NCBI RefSeq assembly: GCF_004342165.1
Contig: NZ_SMAL01000001.1
Coordinates: 363,591-427,590 of the forward strand
DNA: 64,000 nt
DNA from: Natranaerovirga pectinivora
Lineage (GTDB): Bacteria > Bacillota > Clostridia > Lachnospirales > DSM-24629
Direction: 5' to 3'
Part shown: positions 56,421 through 64,000 of the stretch, piece by piece
Layout of the letters: every line of letters begins with the position of its first letter
Position numbering within the stretch: the stretch's first letter is position 1
The notes under the pieces: generated by a model
The model's input: the letters and a program-made list of their open reading frames with translations, nothing else
Told to the model about the DNA's origin: nothing
Databases searched by the model: none
Made by a program: the position numbers and the translations under genes

Positions 56421-58322
56421 GTGCGCCAAGCGAAGCTTGGCATTTCTGGCAAAGTGAGAGTCTTTGCAAGGTAAGGTCTAGCCAACCACCTTTATCGAGT
56501 GTTGTGCCGTTACTGGAGACAGTAAAGGTAAAGCGTACACAGAGAATCCTATAGACCATAAGGGAGACCATAATCCCTGAAGCACATTGAGCCCAGTTAA
56601 TGTTGCTCTAGAAATAGAGGAAGCGCAGATGACGACGTGTTTAACGTCACGGAAGTCAATACAAAGAAGTCGATAAAGGCAAGACTTTAGAGGGTCTGCC
56701 GGGGTCAAAGAACGTGGTATGTAGGAAGAGAAATGTCAGGAACTTGGGAGACCTCAATACTTCCAACAAAGATTGGTAAGCCTACCCAATCGAAAAAGAG
56801 GATGGCTGAAGAGTAATGAGGAGTCGGATTTCTTCATAGTACTCAGAGGTCAGGAGAGCTGGCTACAAGGGGAAGGGAGAAACAGGAGTATGAATCATAC
56901 AAAGGAAACAATGACTAGACAAGTAGGGCTGGGTAAAACATTGCAAACCTCCCTGTATGAAATCGAAAGGAAAGCAACTAAGAATAAAAAACACAAATTC
57001 GAGAACTTATATCAATTACTAAACAGACAAAACCTAATAAAAGCCTATAGAGATATAAATAAACAAGCATCAAGTGGAATAGATGGGCAAAGTGCAAAAG
57101 AATTCGGTGAAAATTTGATAGAAGAAGTAACAAAAATCGAAGAAGAGTTGAAAACCAATAGATATAGAACAAGCTTAGTAAAAAGAACATATATAGAAAA
57201 GCCTGGTGGAGGACAAAGACCATTAGGAATACCAACGGTAAAAGATAAAACCATACAAATTGCAACAAAGAAAATACTAGAAGCCATATATGAACCTGAA
57301 TTTATAGAAAGTAGTATGGGATATCGAAAAAACCGAGGCGCAAAACAGGCAGTAGAATATCTAGGAAAAGAACTGAACTTCGGAAAATACACCTATATAG
57401 TAGAAGCTGATATCAAGGGATTCTTTGATAATGTCAATCATCAATGGTTAAAAAGAATGCTAGAAGAAAAAGTTAGAGACAAAAGAATAATAACATTAAT
57501 AGAAAAATGGCTTAAAGCTGGCATTATAGAACCAACAGGAGAAATAGAAAAACCACAAAAAGGAACACCACAAGGTGGTGCAATAAGTCCAATACTAGCA
57601 AACAGATATTTACACTACGCTTTAGACCTGTGGTTTGAAAAAATAGTTGAACCTAAAAGTGAAGGTGAATGTAAGCTGGCGAGATATGCAGATGACTTTG
57701 TTTGCGCCTTTCGATATAAAAGAGATGCTGAAAGATTTATGAAAACTCTAGGGAAAAGGCTAGGAAAATTTGGGTTAACATTAGCAGAAGAAAAAACAAA
57801 AATGATTAGGTTTAGTAGATTTGAAAAAGAAAAGAATGATACCTTTGATTTTCTAGGATTTACATTCAGATGGGAAAAGTCAAGAAAAGGAAAAGATATA
57901 ATCACCCATAAGACTAGTAAAAAAGGATTCAAAAGGACCATACAAAAGTTCAAAGAATGGATAAGGAAAACTAGACATTGTCGTTTGATGAAAATGTTTA
58001 AAGAACTAAATACAAAACTACGAGGTTACAATAGGAAATAGCAAGAAAATAACCCAAGTATACAGGATAATAATAGGAACTCTATACAAGTGGTTAAATA
58101 GACGTAGTCAAAGAAAAAGTTTTATATGGGAAGCGTTTGGAAAAGTAATAAAAAAGTATAAACTCTTAAAACCCTATATAGCATCAAGATATCAACAAAT
58201 GACAATAAAGATAAGTTGCTGAAATATGGAAGTAGATTTTACAACTGAGGAGCCCAGTGCGGGAAATCCGCACGCTGGGATCTGTGCGAGGGGCATCGGG
58301 TAACCGATGGCTCTATCGTGAC
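56421..58322 (+). mobile_element. Group II intron, attC-targeting (class C) type
   Basis: The 5' end is GTGCGCC, fitting the GUGYG consensus. A ~490-base structured domain region precedes the reverse transcriptase ORF. Domain V is at about 58250-58284 (AGCCCAGTGCGGGAAATCC..., GAAA tetraloop, matching arms). Domain VI follows, and the element ends ...CTCTATCGTGAC at 58322. Its ends are fixed independently: joining 56420 to 58323 restores a core whose 19-base sequence is mirrored at 59237-59255. The insertion lies 10 bases after the attC stem. Group IIC-attC introns are known to use such targets. Confidence 0.88.
56911..58222 (+). pseudogene. Intron-encoded reverse transcriptase/maturase, frameshifted
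   Basis: Residues 1-376 (56911-58038, stop at 58041) are read in one frame with RT motifs intact: RPLGIPTVKDKTIQ, EADIKGFFDNVNH, TPQGGAISPILAN, and the catalytic YADDF. The frame then breaks after KLRGY. The rest of the maturase/thumb region (GTLYKWLNRRSQRKSF...) continues in the +1 frame to the TGA at 58220. The expected LRGxYxYYG segment is missing, so a small out-of-frame deletion near 58030 is likely. The start at 56911 has AAGGA 5 bases upstream; ATG 56890 is possible. The intron is probably immobile by itself. Confidence 0.85.
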
Positions 58323-58373
58323 TATGAAATTGCCAACTAGTAAATCACAAGAGAATAAAGGAGATTTTTTCTT

Positions 58374-59213
58374 ATGAAAAGAGAATTTAGGAGTAAAACG
58401 TTAAAAATATTAATTCCGGTGATTATTTCTGTAATTGCAATAACAGTTTTATTTTTAATGTCAACTTTTTTATGGATAGGTATATCTAATTATAAATTGA
58501 CAGAATTTTGCTTTGTGTTTCGGTTAATACTCCAAAATATGGGTGGATACAGTACATTATTAGCTGCAATCATTGCAACAATATTTTTTGGAAGCTACAC
58601 GGCAACGAAAGCAGATGATAAAGATATGGAATTAAAAATTCAAAACATTGGTCACTATACTTTAGCCTTTCAGCGGGAGAATGATGAATACAAAGAAGAT
58701 TTTAAGGGTGATAAGATAGTGTTAGAAATATACATTGATTCAGATTTTGATATCGATAGTGTAGATAAAATAAGTGAAGAGCTATATGTTCCATTTTTTA
58801 TCAAATTTTTAACTTCAAAAAACTGCGCAACTAATTTAAAAAATATAATGGCTTTTAGTGATGAATATTTCACAAAAAACCAACAGAAAATAGTATCAAA
58901 ATATTTTGACTACTGTGAAAAGGTAAAATACCCATCACCTTTATATTGTTCTGCAAAACCAACTAGTGAATTAGAAAACAACTCAAAAGCAGATATAAAT
59001 AGGTATTTTAATTTAATGATAAAAATATGTAATGAAGAGATTAAAAATATATGGGTTTCTGCTATTACAGATGAAGGAGTCCTTTTGTTTATAAAAGTTA
59101 AATTAAAAGTTGATAAAAGGTTAAATAATCAAAAAACAAGTTATTATTGTCAACTTATTCAACAAACTAGTTATTTTAAACATAATAGATGCATAACTGC
59201 TTTATTTCGATAA
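58374..59213 (+). CDS. Cassette 2 protein, two-TM, unknown function
   Basis: A 279-residue protein. Two hydrophobic segments (about 12-38 and 56-74) are followed by ~200 soluble, acidic residues with no motif I recognise (DKIVLEIYIDSDFDID, FTKNQQKIVSKYFDYCEK). The large domain would face one side of the membrane. Ribosome site AAAGGAG at 9 bases. It is the only gene of cassette 2, starts 50 bases after the intron end, and ends 24 bases before the attC of the cassette. Confidence 0.75.
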   Translation: MKREFRSKTLKILIPVIISVIAITVLFLMSTFLWIGISNYKLTEFCFVFRLILQNMGGYSTLLAAIIATIFFGSYTATKADDKDMELKIQNIGHYTLAFQRENDEYKEDFKGDKIVLEIYIDSDFDIDSVDKISEELYVPFFIKFLTSKNCATNLKNIMAFSDEYFTKNQQKIVSKYFDYCEKVKYPSPLYCSAKPTSELENNSKADINRYFNLMIKICNEEIKNIWVSAITDEGVLLFIKVKLKVDKRLNNQKTSYYCQLIQQTSYFKHNRCITALFR

Positions 59214-59236
59214 AAATTTTTTTGTTTTTAACTTCC

Positions 59237-59343
59237 GTTGGCAACTTCACATAACTAATAGAAATATATTGACCATTATAAACAAAAAACCCCATCCAGG
59301 GGATGAGGAATAATGGTTGAGATATTTTGTTGTACGAAGCCGC
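59237..59343 (+). other. attC site of cassette 2
   Basis: It opens with GTTGGCAACTTCACATAAC (59237-59255), the reverse complement (17 of 19) of the restored start of cassette 2. ACCATTAT (59272-59279) and ATAATGGT (59310-59317) form the L-type arms, extended by weaker pairing on both sides. A CATCC-AGG-GGATG hairpin fills the tip. The R' core is GTTGTAC (59329-59335). Core to core about 87 bp, a normal attC size. 59214-59508 holds no gene. Confidence 0.83.
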
Positions 59344-59508
59344 GGCCCTAGTGGAAAGTATGTAAGCAACCATGTCATTATAACAAGCTTTTTTATGACT
59401 TTAAGTTGTTTTTGAGCTTAAATTTTAATACTAAACAGTGTTTTGAGCATAGCTTCCCCCTCCCCACTAAAGAGGCTTAAAAAAAAGAACATAAAATTAA
59501 AAAATTTC

Positions 59509-60648
59509 CTAATTAAGATTTACTTCGTGAACATAAGTGTAAAAATTACCGCAGTTTGGACAACATAACTTCTCCTTGCCGATAAGGTTAATAAGCAGTT
59601 CAAACTTATGAATAGAAGGAGTAACTGTTAAAACAACGCCACTTTGTTTAGCTATAAACTTACGACAAAGAGCTACTTTTTTAGCTCTAAAACGATTAGT
59701 CAAAAAGCCATAATGCCTAATCTTAACAAATCGATGAGGCAACACATGCATAAGAAAACGTCTCATAAACTCATCATAAGTCAAAGACATAAACTTCTTT
59801 TTACCACCATCCTTATTATCAAGATAGGAAAAAGTAACCTTAGAATTCTCCGTTGATACAATTCGATAATCAGAAATTGCAACACGATGGGTATAACGCC
59901 CAAGATACTTAATTACATGATTAGAACATTTCAAAACAGGTTTAGAAAAAACAATCCAATCCTTTAGATAAAGATCATCAATAAAAGATGCAAAATCATC
60001 ATGACACTTAAGAAACTGTAAATCATAAGGAAACTTTAAATCTCCATTATTATAAAGTGCTTTAAAACCATCAAGAAACTTACCTTTAAAAACAGTAGAT
60101 AAAACCTTTACATGAAGAAAAAACTTCTTTTTAAAAGACTTAAAAAAAGATTCATCTTTAGAAAGACCACCACCAGCTAAAACACAATGAAGATGAGGAT
60201 GAAACATAAGGGTTTGGCTCCAAGTATGTAAAATTAAAGAAAATCCAGGAATAACTCCAAGGTCATTTTTAGAAAGGTCTAAAATTGTTTTAGAAACTGA
60301 ATCATAAAGAAGATCATAAAGGACCTTTTGATTAAAATAAATAATAGACCTAAGAGTATCAGGTACAGTAAAAACAAGAAGAAAATAATGAGAAGGCAAC
60401 AAAGATTCCTGTTGCTTATTCACCCATAACTCTTTCTTAAAAGAACCACAAGTAGGACAATGTCTATTAGAACAAGAATTAGAAACAACTTTAGAATGTC
60501 CACAATCACAAGAAAGCTTATGAGAACCCATATTAGGGGTACGACAAGAAACAATAGAATTAACCGCTTTAACCTGTTGAATAGAAGTAGAAAAATTAGA
60601 CATATAATTCATAACATTATATGATAAAATAGACTTAATCTTACTCAA
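59509..60648 (-). CDS. IS91-family transposase (Y2/HUH type)
   Basis: A 379-residue rolling-circle transposase. A zinc-binding N-terminus has cysteines near 35, 47, 49, 59, 64 and 67 (SCSNRHCPTCG). The HUH motif is in MFHPHLHCVL. The family block YLGRYTHRVAISDYRI and LPHRFVKIRHYGFL follow, and the C-terminus has another CPNCG. The TTG at 60648 has GGAGGTG upstream and overlaps the recombinase stop by 8 bases, so the two are coupled. It fills cassette 3. The IS ends (oriIS/terIS) could not be placed. Confidence 0.88.
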   Translation of the reverse strand: MSKIKSILSYNVMNYMSNFSTSIQQVKAVNSIVSCRTPNMGSHKLSCDCGHSKVVSNSCSNRHCPTCGSFKKELWVNKQQESLLPSHYFLLVFTVPDTLRSIIYFNQKVLYDLLYDSVSKTILDLSKNDLGVIPGFSLILHTWSQTLMFHPHLHCVLAGGGLSKDESFFKSFKKKFFLHVKVLSTVFKGKFLDGFKALYNNGDLKFPYDLQFLKCHDDFASFIDDLYLKDWIVFSKPVLKCSNHVIKYLGRYTHRVAISDYRIVSTENSKVTFSYLDNKDGGKKKFMSLTYDEFMRRFLMHVLPHRFVKIRHYGFLTNRFRAKKVALCRKFIAKQSGVVLTVTPSIHKFELLINLIGKEKLCCPNCGNFYTYVHEVNLN

Positions 60649-61489
60649 AATCTGACACCTCCCTATCAAGGGGACTGATAACAGAAAGCACCTTAGAAGG
60701 TGCAAGATGAAGATAAATAGAAGTAGTCTGAATACTAGTATGACCAAGAAGTTGCATAATGGTATAAATATCAGTACCAGCAATAAGTAAATGAGTAGCA
60801 AAAGAATGCCTAAGGGTATGAACCGTAACCGGTTTTAAAATACCAGCTTTTAAAGTAGAGGCTTTGAAAGTTTTCTGCACGGTCCTAGATGTTAAATGCA
60901 TCGAAGAGTTAGCACCGCTGGGAAAAAGCCAATCGGTGGGACGATAAACTTTGAAATACTCTCGAAGCAATAAAAGGTTCTGATGAGAAAGGATAGCATA
61001 ACGATCTTTATCACCCTTACCCGAATGAATGTGGAGTTGCATATTATTAGAATCCACATCAGAAACTTTGAGACGAACAGCTTCGCTAACTCTAAGACCT
61101 GCAGAATAAGTAGTCATTAAGATGGCCCTATGCTTAAGATTAGTAGTAGCAGAAATAATCTGATCTACTTCAGAGCGAGATAAAACAACAGGAAGCTTCT
61201 TAGAGCTCTTAATACGAGGCACATCATTAAGACTAAAAGGCTTTTTGAGAACAAGAGTAAAGAAAAGTTGGGTAGAAGAATAGGCACTATTGATATAAGA
61301 AGTAGACAATTTTCTAGAAATTAAAAAATAGAGAAAAGATTTTAAATCCTCAGGAACAAGAGAATCGATAGGTTTGTTTGTAAAATTAAGAAAACGTAAG
61401 AGGTACTTAGAATAAGATTCGATAGACCTAGGACTATAACCACGAAGCTCCATTTCTTTAATTAAAGATTGACGATAAATTTCATACAT
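60641..61489 (-). CDS. Tyrosine recombinase paired with an IS91 transposase
   Basis: A 282-residue XerC/D-like integrase. An N-terminal SAM-like core-binding domain (residues 1-95) is followed by the catalytic domain with Arg in SAGLRVSEA, HTLRHSFATH (His-x2-Arg) and LGHTSIQTTSIYLH with the final Tyr. Such recombinases accompany IS91-type transposases in one operon. It lacks the extra ~20-residue patch that marks integron integrases, so I do not call it IntI. AAGGAG lies upstream on the minus strand. Confidence 0.88.
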   Translation of the reverse strand: MYEIYRQSLIKEMELRGYSPRSIESYSKYLLRFLNFTNKPIDSLVPEDLKSFLYFLISRKLSTSYINSAYSSTQLFFTLVLKKPFSLNDVPRIKSSKKLPVVLSRSEVDQIISATTNLKHRAILMTTYSAGLRVSEAVRLKVSDVDSNNMQLHIHSGKGDKDRYAILSHQNLLLLREYFKVYRPTDWLFPSGANSSMHLTSRTVQKTFKASTLKAGILKPVTVHTLRHSFATHLLIAGTDIYTIMQLLGHTSIQTTSIYLHLAPSKVLSVISPLDREVSDFE

Positions 61490-61594
61490 AAAAAAACTCC
61501 TTTCAAGTCAGTGAATAAGTAACAAGACCATGATACTTGAAAAAGAGTAAGAAATAAAACTTGCAAATATAAAGCTTCAAAAGCTACCGCGCTA

Positions 61595-61676
61595 GCGGTT
61601 TAGTACAACAGCGAATTCACGACATGGACAAGAAATCGGAAGGATGTCCACGTCGTGAATTCGTGGAACGTTAGGT
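61595..61676 (+). other. attC site of cassette 3
   Basis: GCGGTTTAGTACAAC (61595-61609) mirrors the start of cassette 3 (GTTGTACGAAGCCGC, 59329-59343) in 13 of 15 positions. The R'' box is GTACAAC (61603-61609). The arms CGAATTCACGAC (61612-61623) and GTCGTGAATTCG (61652-61663) match over 12 bases without error, with an inner TGGACA/TGTCCA pair. The R' core is GTTAGGT (61670-61676). 74 bp: this is the cleanest attC in the window. Confidence 0.9.
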
Positions 61677-61982
61677 GTCATATCAATATGAGCAGGGCTC
61701 TGTTGTTTTAATTATTTCCAGTTGCCAATTGCAGGCTATTGAAGTGAGGTGAAATAAGTAAGAAATAGAATTACATATTATAGCAATAATGGGAAGTTGA
61801 TATACAACTCGAAAAAAGGGGATATTATATAAAATAAAATCAATTTAAAACAGTAAAAATATGTAAATATGCTTCGATCGGAATTAAGAATTAATTTCCT
61901 ATGAACGAGGAAGGTTTTTCAATAAGTTTTTAAATAGTTCTTCGTAATCGTCAAATAACAGATTATATTAATGGAGGTTAGT

Positions 61983-64000
61983 ATGAGTTTTAAAGATAAA
62001 GTTGATGAATTGCGTAATCAGGCGCAAACAACACAAGCTGCAAACAAAATTATTGATCAGCTCAAAAAACTAGAAAATAGTAATAATGAAGATACTTCCT
62101 ATCGTTGGATTTGGGAGCTTATTCAGAATGCAAAAGATGTAGTTAACTCCACTGGAAAAGTTGATATTCTTGTTAATTTTGATGAATACAGAAGGGTTAT
62201 AGAGTTTAAGCATAATGGAAAGCTATTCTTGACAAAAAATATTGTTTTTCTTATCGAACAAGTTTCTACAAAAGAGCGAAATGAACTTGATAGGAAAGAA
62301 AAGAAGATAACAGGAAAGTTTGGAACAGGGTTTCTAACAACTCATTTACTTTCAAAAAAAGTAAATGTAACTGGATATTTATGTGATGAAGATGAGCCTG
62401 TACACCAATTTAATATTGATATTGACCGTTCAAGTGATAATCAGACAGAAATCATCAAGTCAATCGAAGATAGCTGCGAGCAACTTAACAAAAATGCAGT
62501 AGAAGTTACGAAAGAGATAAATGAAAGTGATTTTAATACTTGTTTTACATATGAGTTAAACGTTCTTGGAATTAAAATAGCAAAGGCAGGTTTAAATAAT
62601 CTTGTTGCGTCAATTGCATATGTTTTTGCTTTTGTCCCTGAGATAGAATCAATTACTATTCAAGCTAATACTATAGAAGGTAAGTATAATCAGGTTCTTT
62701 CTCGTGGTGACGATGTAGATGTTACATTGAAAAATGCGAAAATTATAACGGTGTGCGATACAAAAAGAAAGAATCCAAGGTATATTTTTACTCTAAAAGA
62801 CGAAGTATTGACACATTTATCAATTGCGGTTGCATTGTTAGATGTTGGCGAAAAATCAGCTGTAAAACAAATGAATGATAATTTACCTAAACTATTTTGT
62901 GATTTTCCATTACTTGGCACAAGTGATTTTGCTTTTCCAGTAGTAATCAATAATCCGTATTTCGAACCTACAGAACCTCGTGACGGAATTGAATTGGAGA
63001 GCAAAGCCGAAGAAAAACAATATATTAAAGACAATAAAACGGCATTAGAAACTGCTGTCGAACTTTATAAAACTGGATTGAGTTTTTTTGTAGAAAACAA
63101 TTATAAAGGTGTATATAACATTGTAAAAATAAATGATCAACCTCATAAAACTTGGCTAAATGCAGAATGGTTTGAGAATAAAATACTTGAACCTATAAAA
63201 GATGAAATAAAATATTTAAACCTAATTACTACAAGTGCTGACGATAAAAAACCATTGTTTAAGTTATGGGATGACCCTATTGTTTTGATTCCTAAAAATC
63301 AAGAGAATAAAGAGGAAATGTTTAATCTTTGGTCGTTATCAAATGCTTTGTTCCCTGAGTTTCTCCCGAAACAAGAAGAGTTAGAAGCTTGGTGTTATTC
63401 GCTCTGGGATGAATGTAAAAACTTGGATATAGACAACATAGTACAAGCCATTGTAGGTTCTGAAAATGTATCTTCTTTAGCAGATAAAATAAAGGGACAA
63501 GACGTAATTATCTGGTTGAATGAGTTTTATAAATTACTCTTAACAAGCGAAGAAGATGGCTGCAAAAAAGCAATAGAACACTCAGAGGTTTTTCTCAATC
63601 AAAATGGTGAGTTCTGCTGCTTAAATAGCATTTATTTTGACAAGGAAATTGATGATACATACAAGGAAGTTTCATTATTATTAGATATAGATGTTAAAGA
63701 TAAATTACTTCATAAAAGGGTTTCAACAGAGATTTCAAAGCATATTGAAGTAACACAATATGGGTATTCCGAATTATTTTCAGAAATTTCACGGTGTTTA
63801 CAAAATGAACATCAAAATTGTGAAGATTTCTTTCAAAGAATACTATGCATACAAACAAATGAAAAACAAAAACAAGATGATTTTTTGAAAATAGCTAAAC
63901 TAGTTTACAAAAATACCAAATGGGAGATTATCAGTTCTATAAGGTATTCAAAACAACTTTTTGAACAGGCACTAAACAATTGGATTGCAAAGCTATGTTT
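61983..64000 (+). CDS. GHKL (Hsp90/sacsin-like) ATPase, 3' end outside window
   Basis: An open frame of at least 672 codons running off the right edge. The N-terminal GHKL ATPase has the N-box E45LIQNAKD52, a degenerate G1 (HNGK, 77-80, where DxGxG is usual) and G2 GKFGTGF (111-117). This is closest to sacsin/Hsp90-like ATP-binding proteins, which are common in bacterial defence loci. The remaining ~550 residues have no domain I can name. GGAGGT lies 4 bases before the ATG. It is the gene of cassette 4; 61677-61982 upstream of it holds no clear gene. Confidence 0.8.
   Translation, partial: MSFKDKVDELRNQAQTTQAANKIIDQLKKLENSNNEDTSYRWIWELIQNAKDVVNSTGKVDILVNFDEYRRVIEFKHNGKLFLTKNIVFLIEQVSTKERNELDRKEKKITGKFGTGFLTTHLLSKKVNVTGYLCDEDEPVHQFNIDIDRSSDNQTEIIKSIEDSCEQLNKNAVEVTKEINESDFNTCFTYELNVLGIKIAKAGLNNLVASIAYVFAFVPEIESITIQANTIEGKYNQVLSRGDDVDVTLKNAKIITVCDTKRKNPRYIFTLKDEVLTHLSIAVALLDVGEKSAVKQMNDNLPKLFCDFPLLGTSDFAFPVVINNPYFEPTEPRDGIELESKAEEKQYIKDNKTALETAVELYKTGLSFFVENNYKGVYNIVKINDQPHKTWLNAEWFENKILEPIKDEIKYLNLITTSADDKKPLFKLWDDPIVLIPKNQENKEEMFNLWSLSNALFPEFLPKQEELEAWCYSLWDECKNLDIDNIVQAIVGSENVSSLADKIKGQDVIIWLNEFYKLLLTSEEDGCKKAIEHSEVFLNQNGEFCCLNSIYFDKEIDDTYKEVSLLLDIDVKDKLLHKRVSTEISKHIEVTQYGYSELFSEISRCLQNEHQNCEDFFQRILCIQTNEKQKQDDFLKIAKLVYKNTKWEIISSIRYSKQLFEQALNNWIAKLC

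Noticed and set aside
56478-56708. Minus-strand ORF in the intron
   Set aside because: It lies within the structured RNA domain region upstream of the reverse transcriptase and has no protein features.
60641-61489. The tyrosine recombinase as the integron integrase IntI
   Set aside because: It lacks the extra patch between the catalytic Arg region and the HxxR motif, is only 282 residues, and is translationally coupled to an IS91-type transposase. It fits the recombinases that accompany such transposases.
62690-63034. 114-residue minus-strand ORF
   Set aside because: It is antisense to the GHKL ATPase frame, which has clear motifs and a ribosome site.

Overview
The window looks like a chromosomal segment of an anaerobic, low-GC member of the Clostridia. 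The composition is AT-rich, and there are many TTG starts behind strong Shine-Dalgarno sequences. Other pointers are a tryptophan T-box leader and the families DUF896, UPF0210, HelD, SIMPL and DUF3656-type U32 peptidases. I cannot name the species.

From 1 to about 55.2 kb the gene content is ordinary core and metabolic material, almost all on the plus strand. In order it holds: folate genes with proA (1.2-4.7 kb); a small sugar/redox cluster with an NAD-dependent epimerase, a Gfo/Idh/MocA oxidoreductase and a GPH-family symporter (5.5-9.3 kb); a chemoreceptor with almost no sensor region (10.5-11.9 kb); a complete trpEGDCFBA operon behind a T-box (12.0-18.9 kb); ruvAB and zapA; a U32 peptidase; a RodA/FtsW and penicillin-binding protein pair (19.8-28.0 kb); and a NUDIX hydrolase and tRNA-Leu(CAA). 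Next come an ECF sigma factor with two tandem zinc-finger anti-sigma-like proteins and a SIMPL protein (29.0-31.9 kb), polA-coaE with a lipoprotein binding protein (32.2-37.1 kb), an FtsA-like ATPase, a GGDEF protein, WalJ, an ACT protein with its UPF0210 partner, PepD, a membrane MutS-like ATPase, a PRPP synthetase, a DUF3179 protein, an orphan DctP and HelD.

Several intergenic regions are not ordinary. Four carry long nested inverted repeats (2465-2578, 12423-12508, 42225-42420, 44222-44440). The one at 12.4 kb lies between the T-box terminator and trpE. An 86-bp tandem repeat with internal hairpins fills 37132-37418.

The right end, from 55409 on, is the most interesting part. It reads as an integron gene-cassette array with no visible integron integrase. 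Three attC-like sites can be recognised. At each of the three sites the sequence that starts a cassette is repeated, inverted, at the entrance of that cassette's own attC (17/19, 17/19 and 13/15 matches). That is what is expected if each cassette was once a circle closed at its attC. Cassette 1 (about 1008 bp) carries a soluble protein of unknown function. Its attC is split exactly at the core site by a 1902-bp group II intron of the attC-targeting type, whose reverse transcriptase ORF is frameshifted. Cassette 2 (about 1010 bp without the intron) carries a two-TM protein. Cassette 3 (2341 bp) carries a tyrosine recombinase and IS91-type transposase pair on the minus strand. Cassette 4 runs off the window and carries a large GHKL (Hsp90/sacsin-like) ATPase, a plausible defence-type gene. 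A possible promoter with an extended -10 lies just before the first cassette junction. No further attC and no intI is visible to the left, so the window shows either a cluster of attC sites lacking an integrase or one end of an integron whose intI is outside the window.
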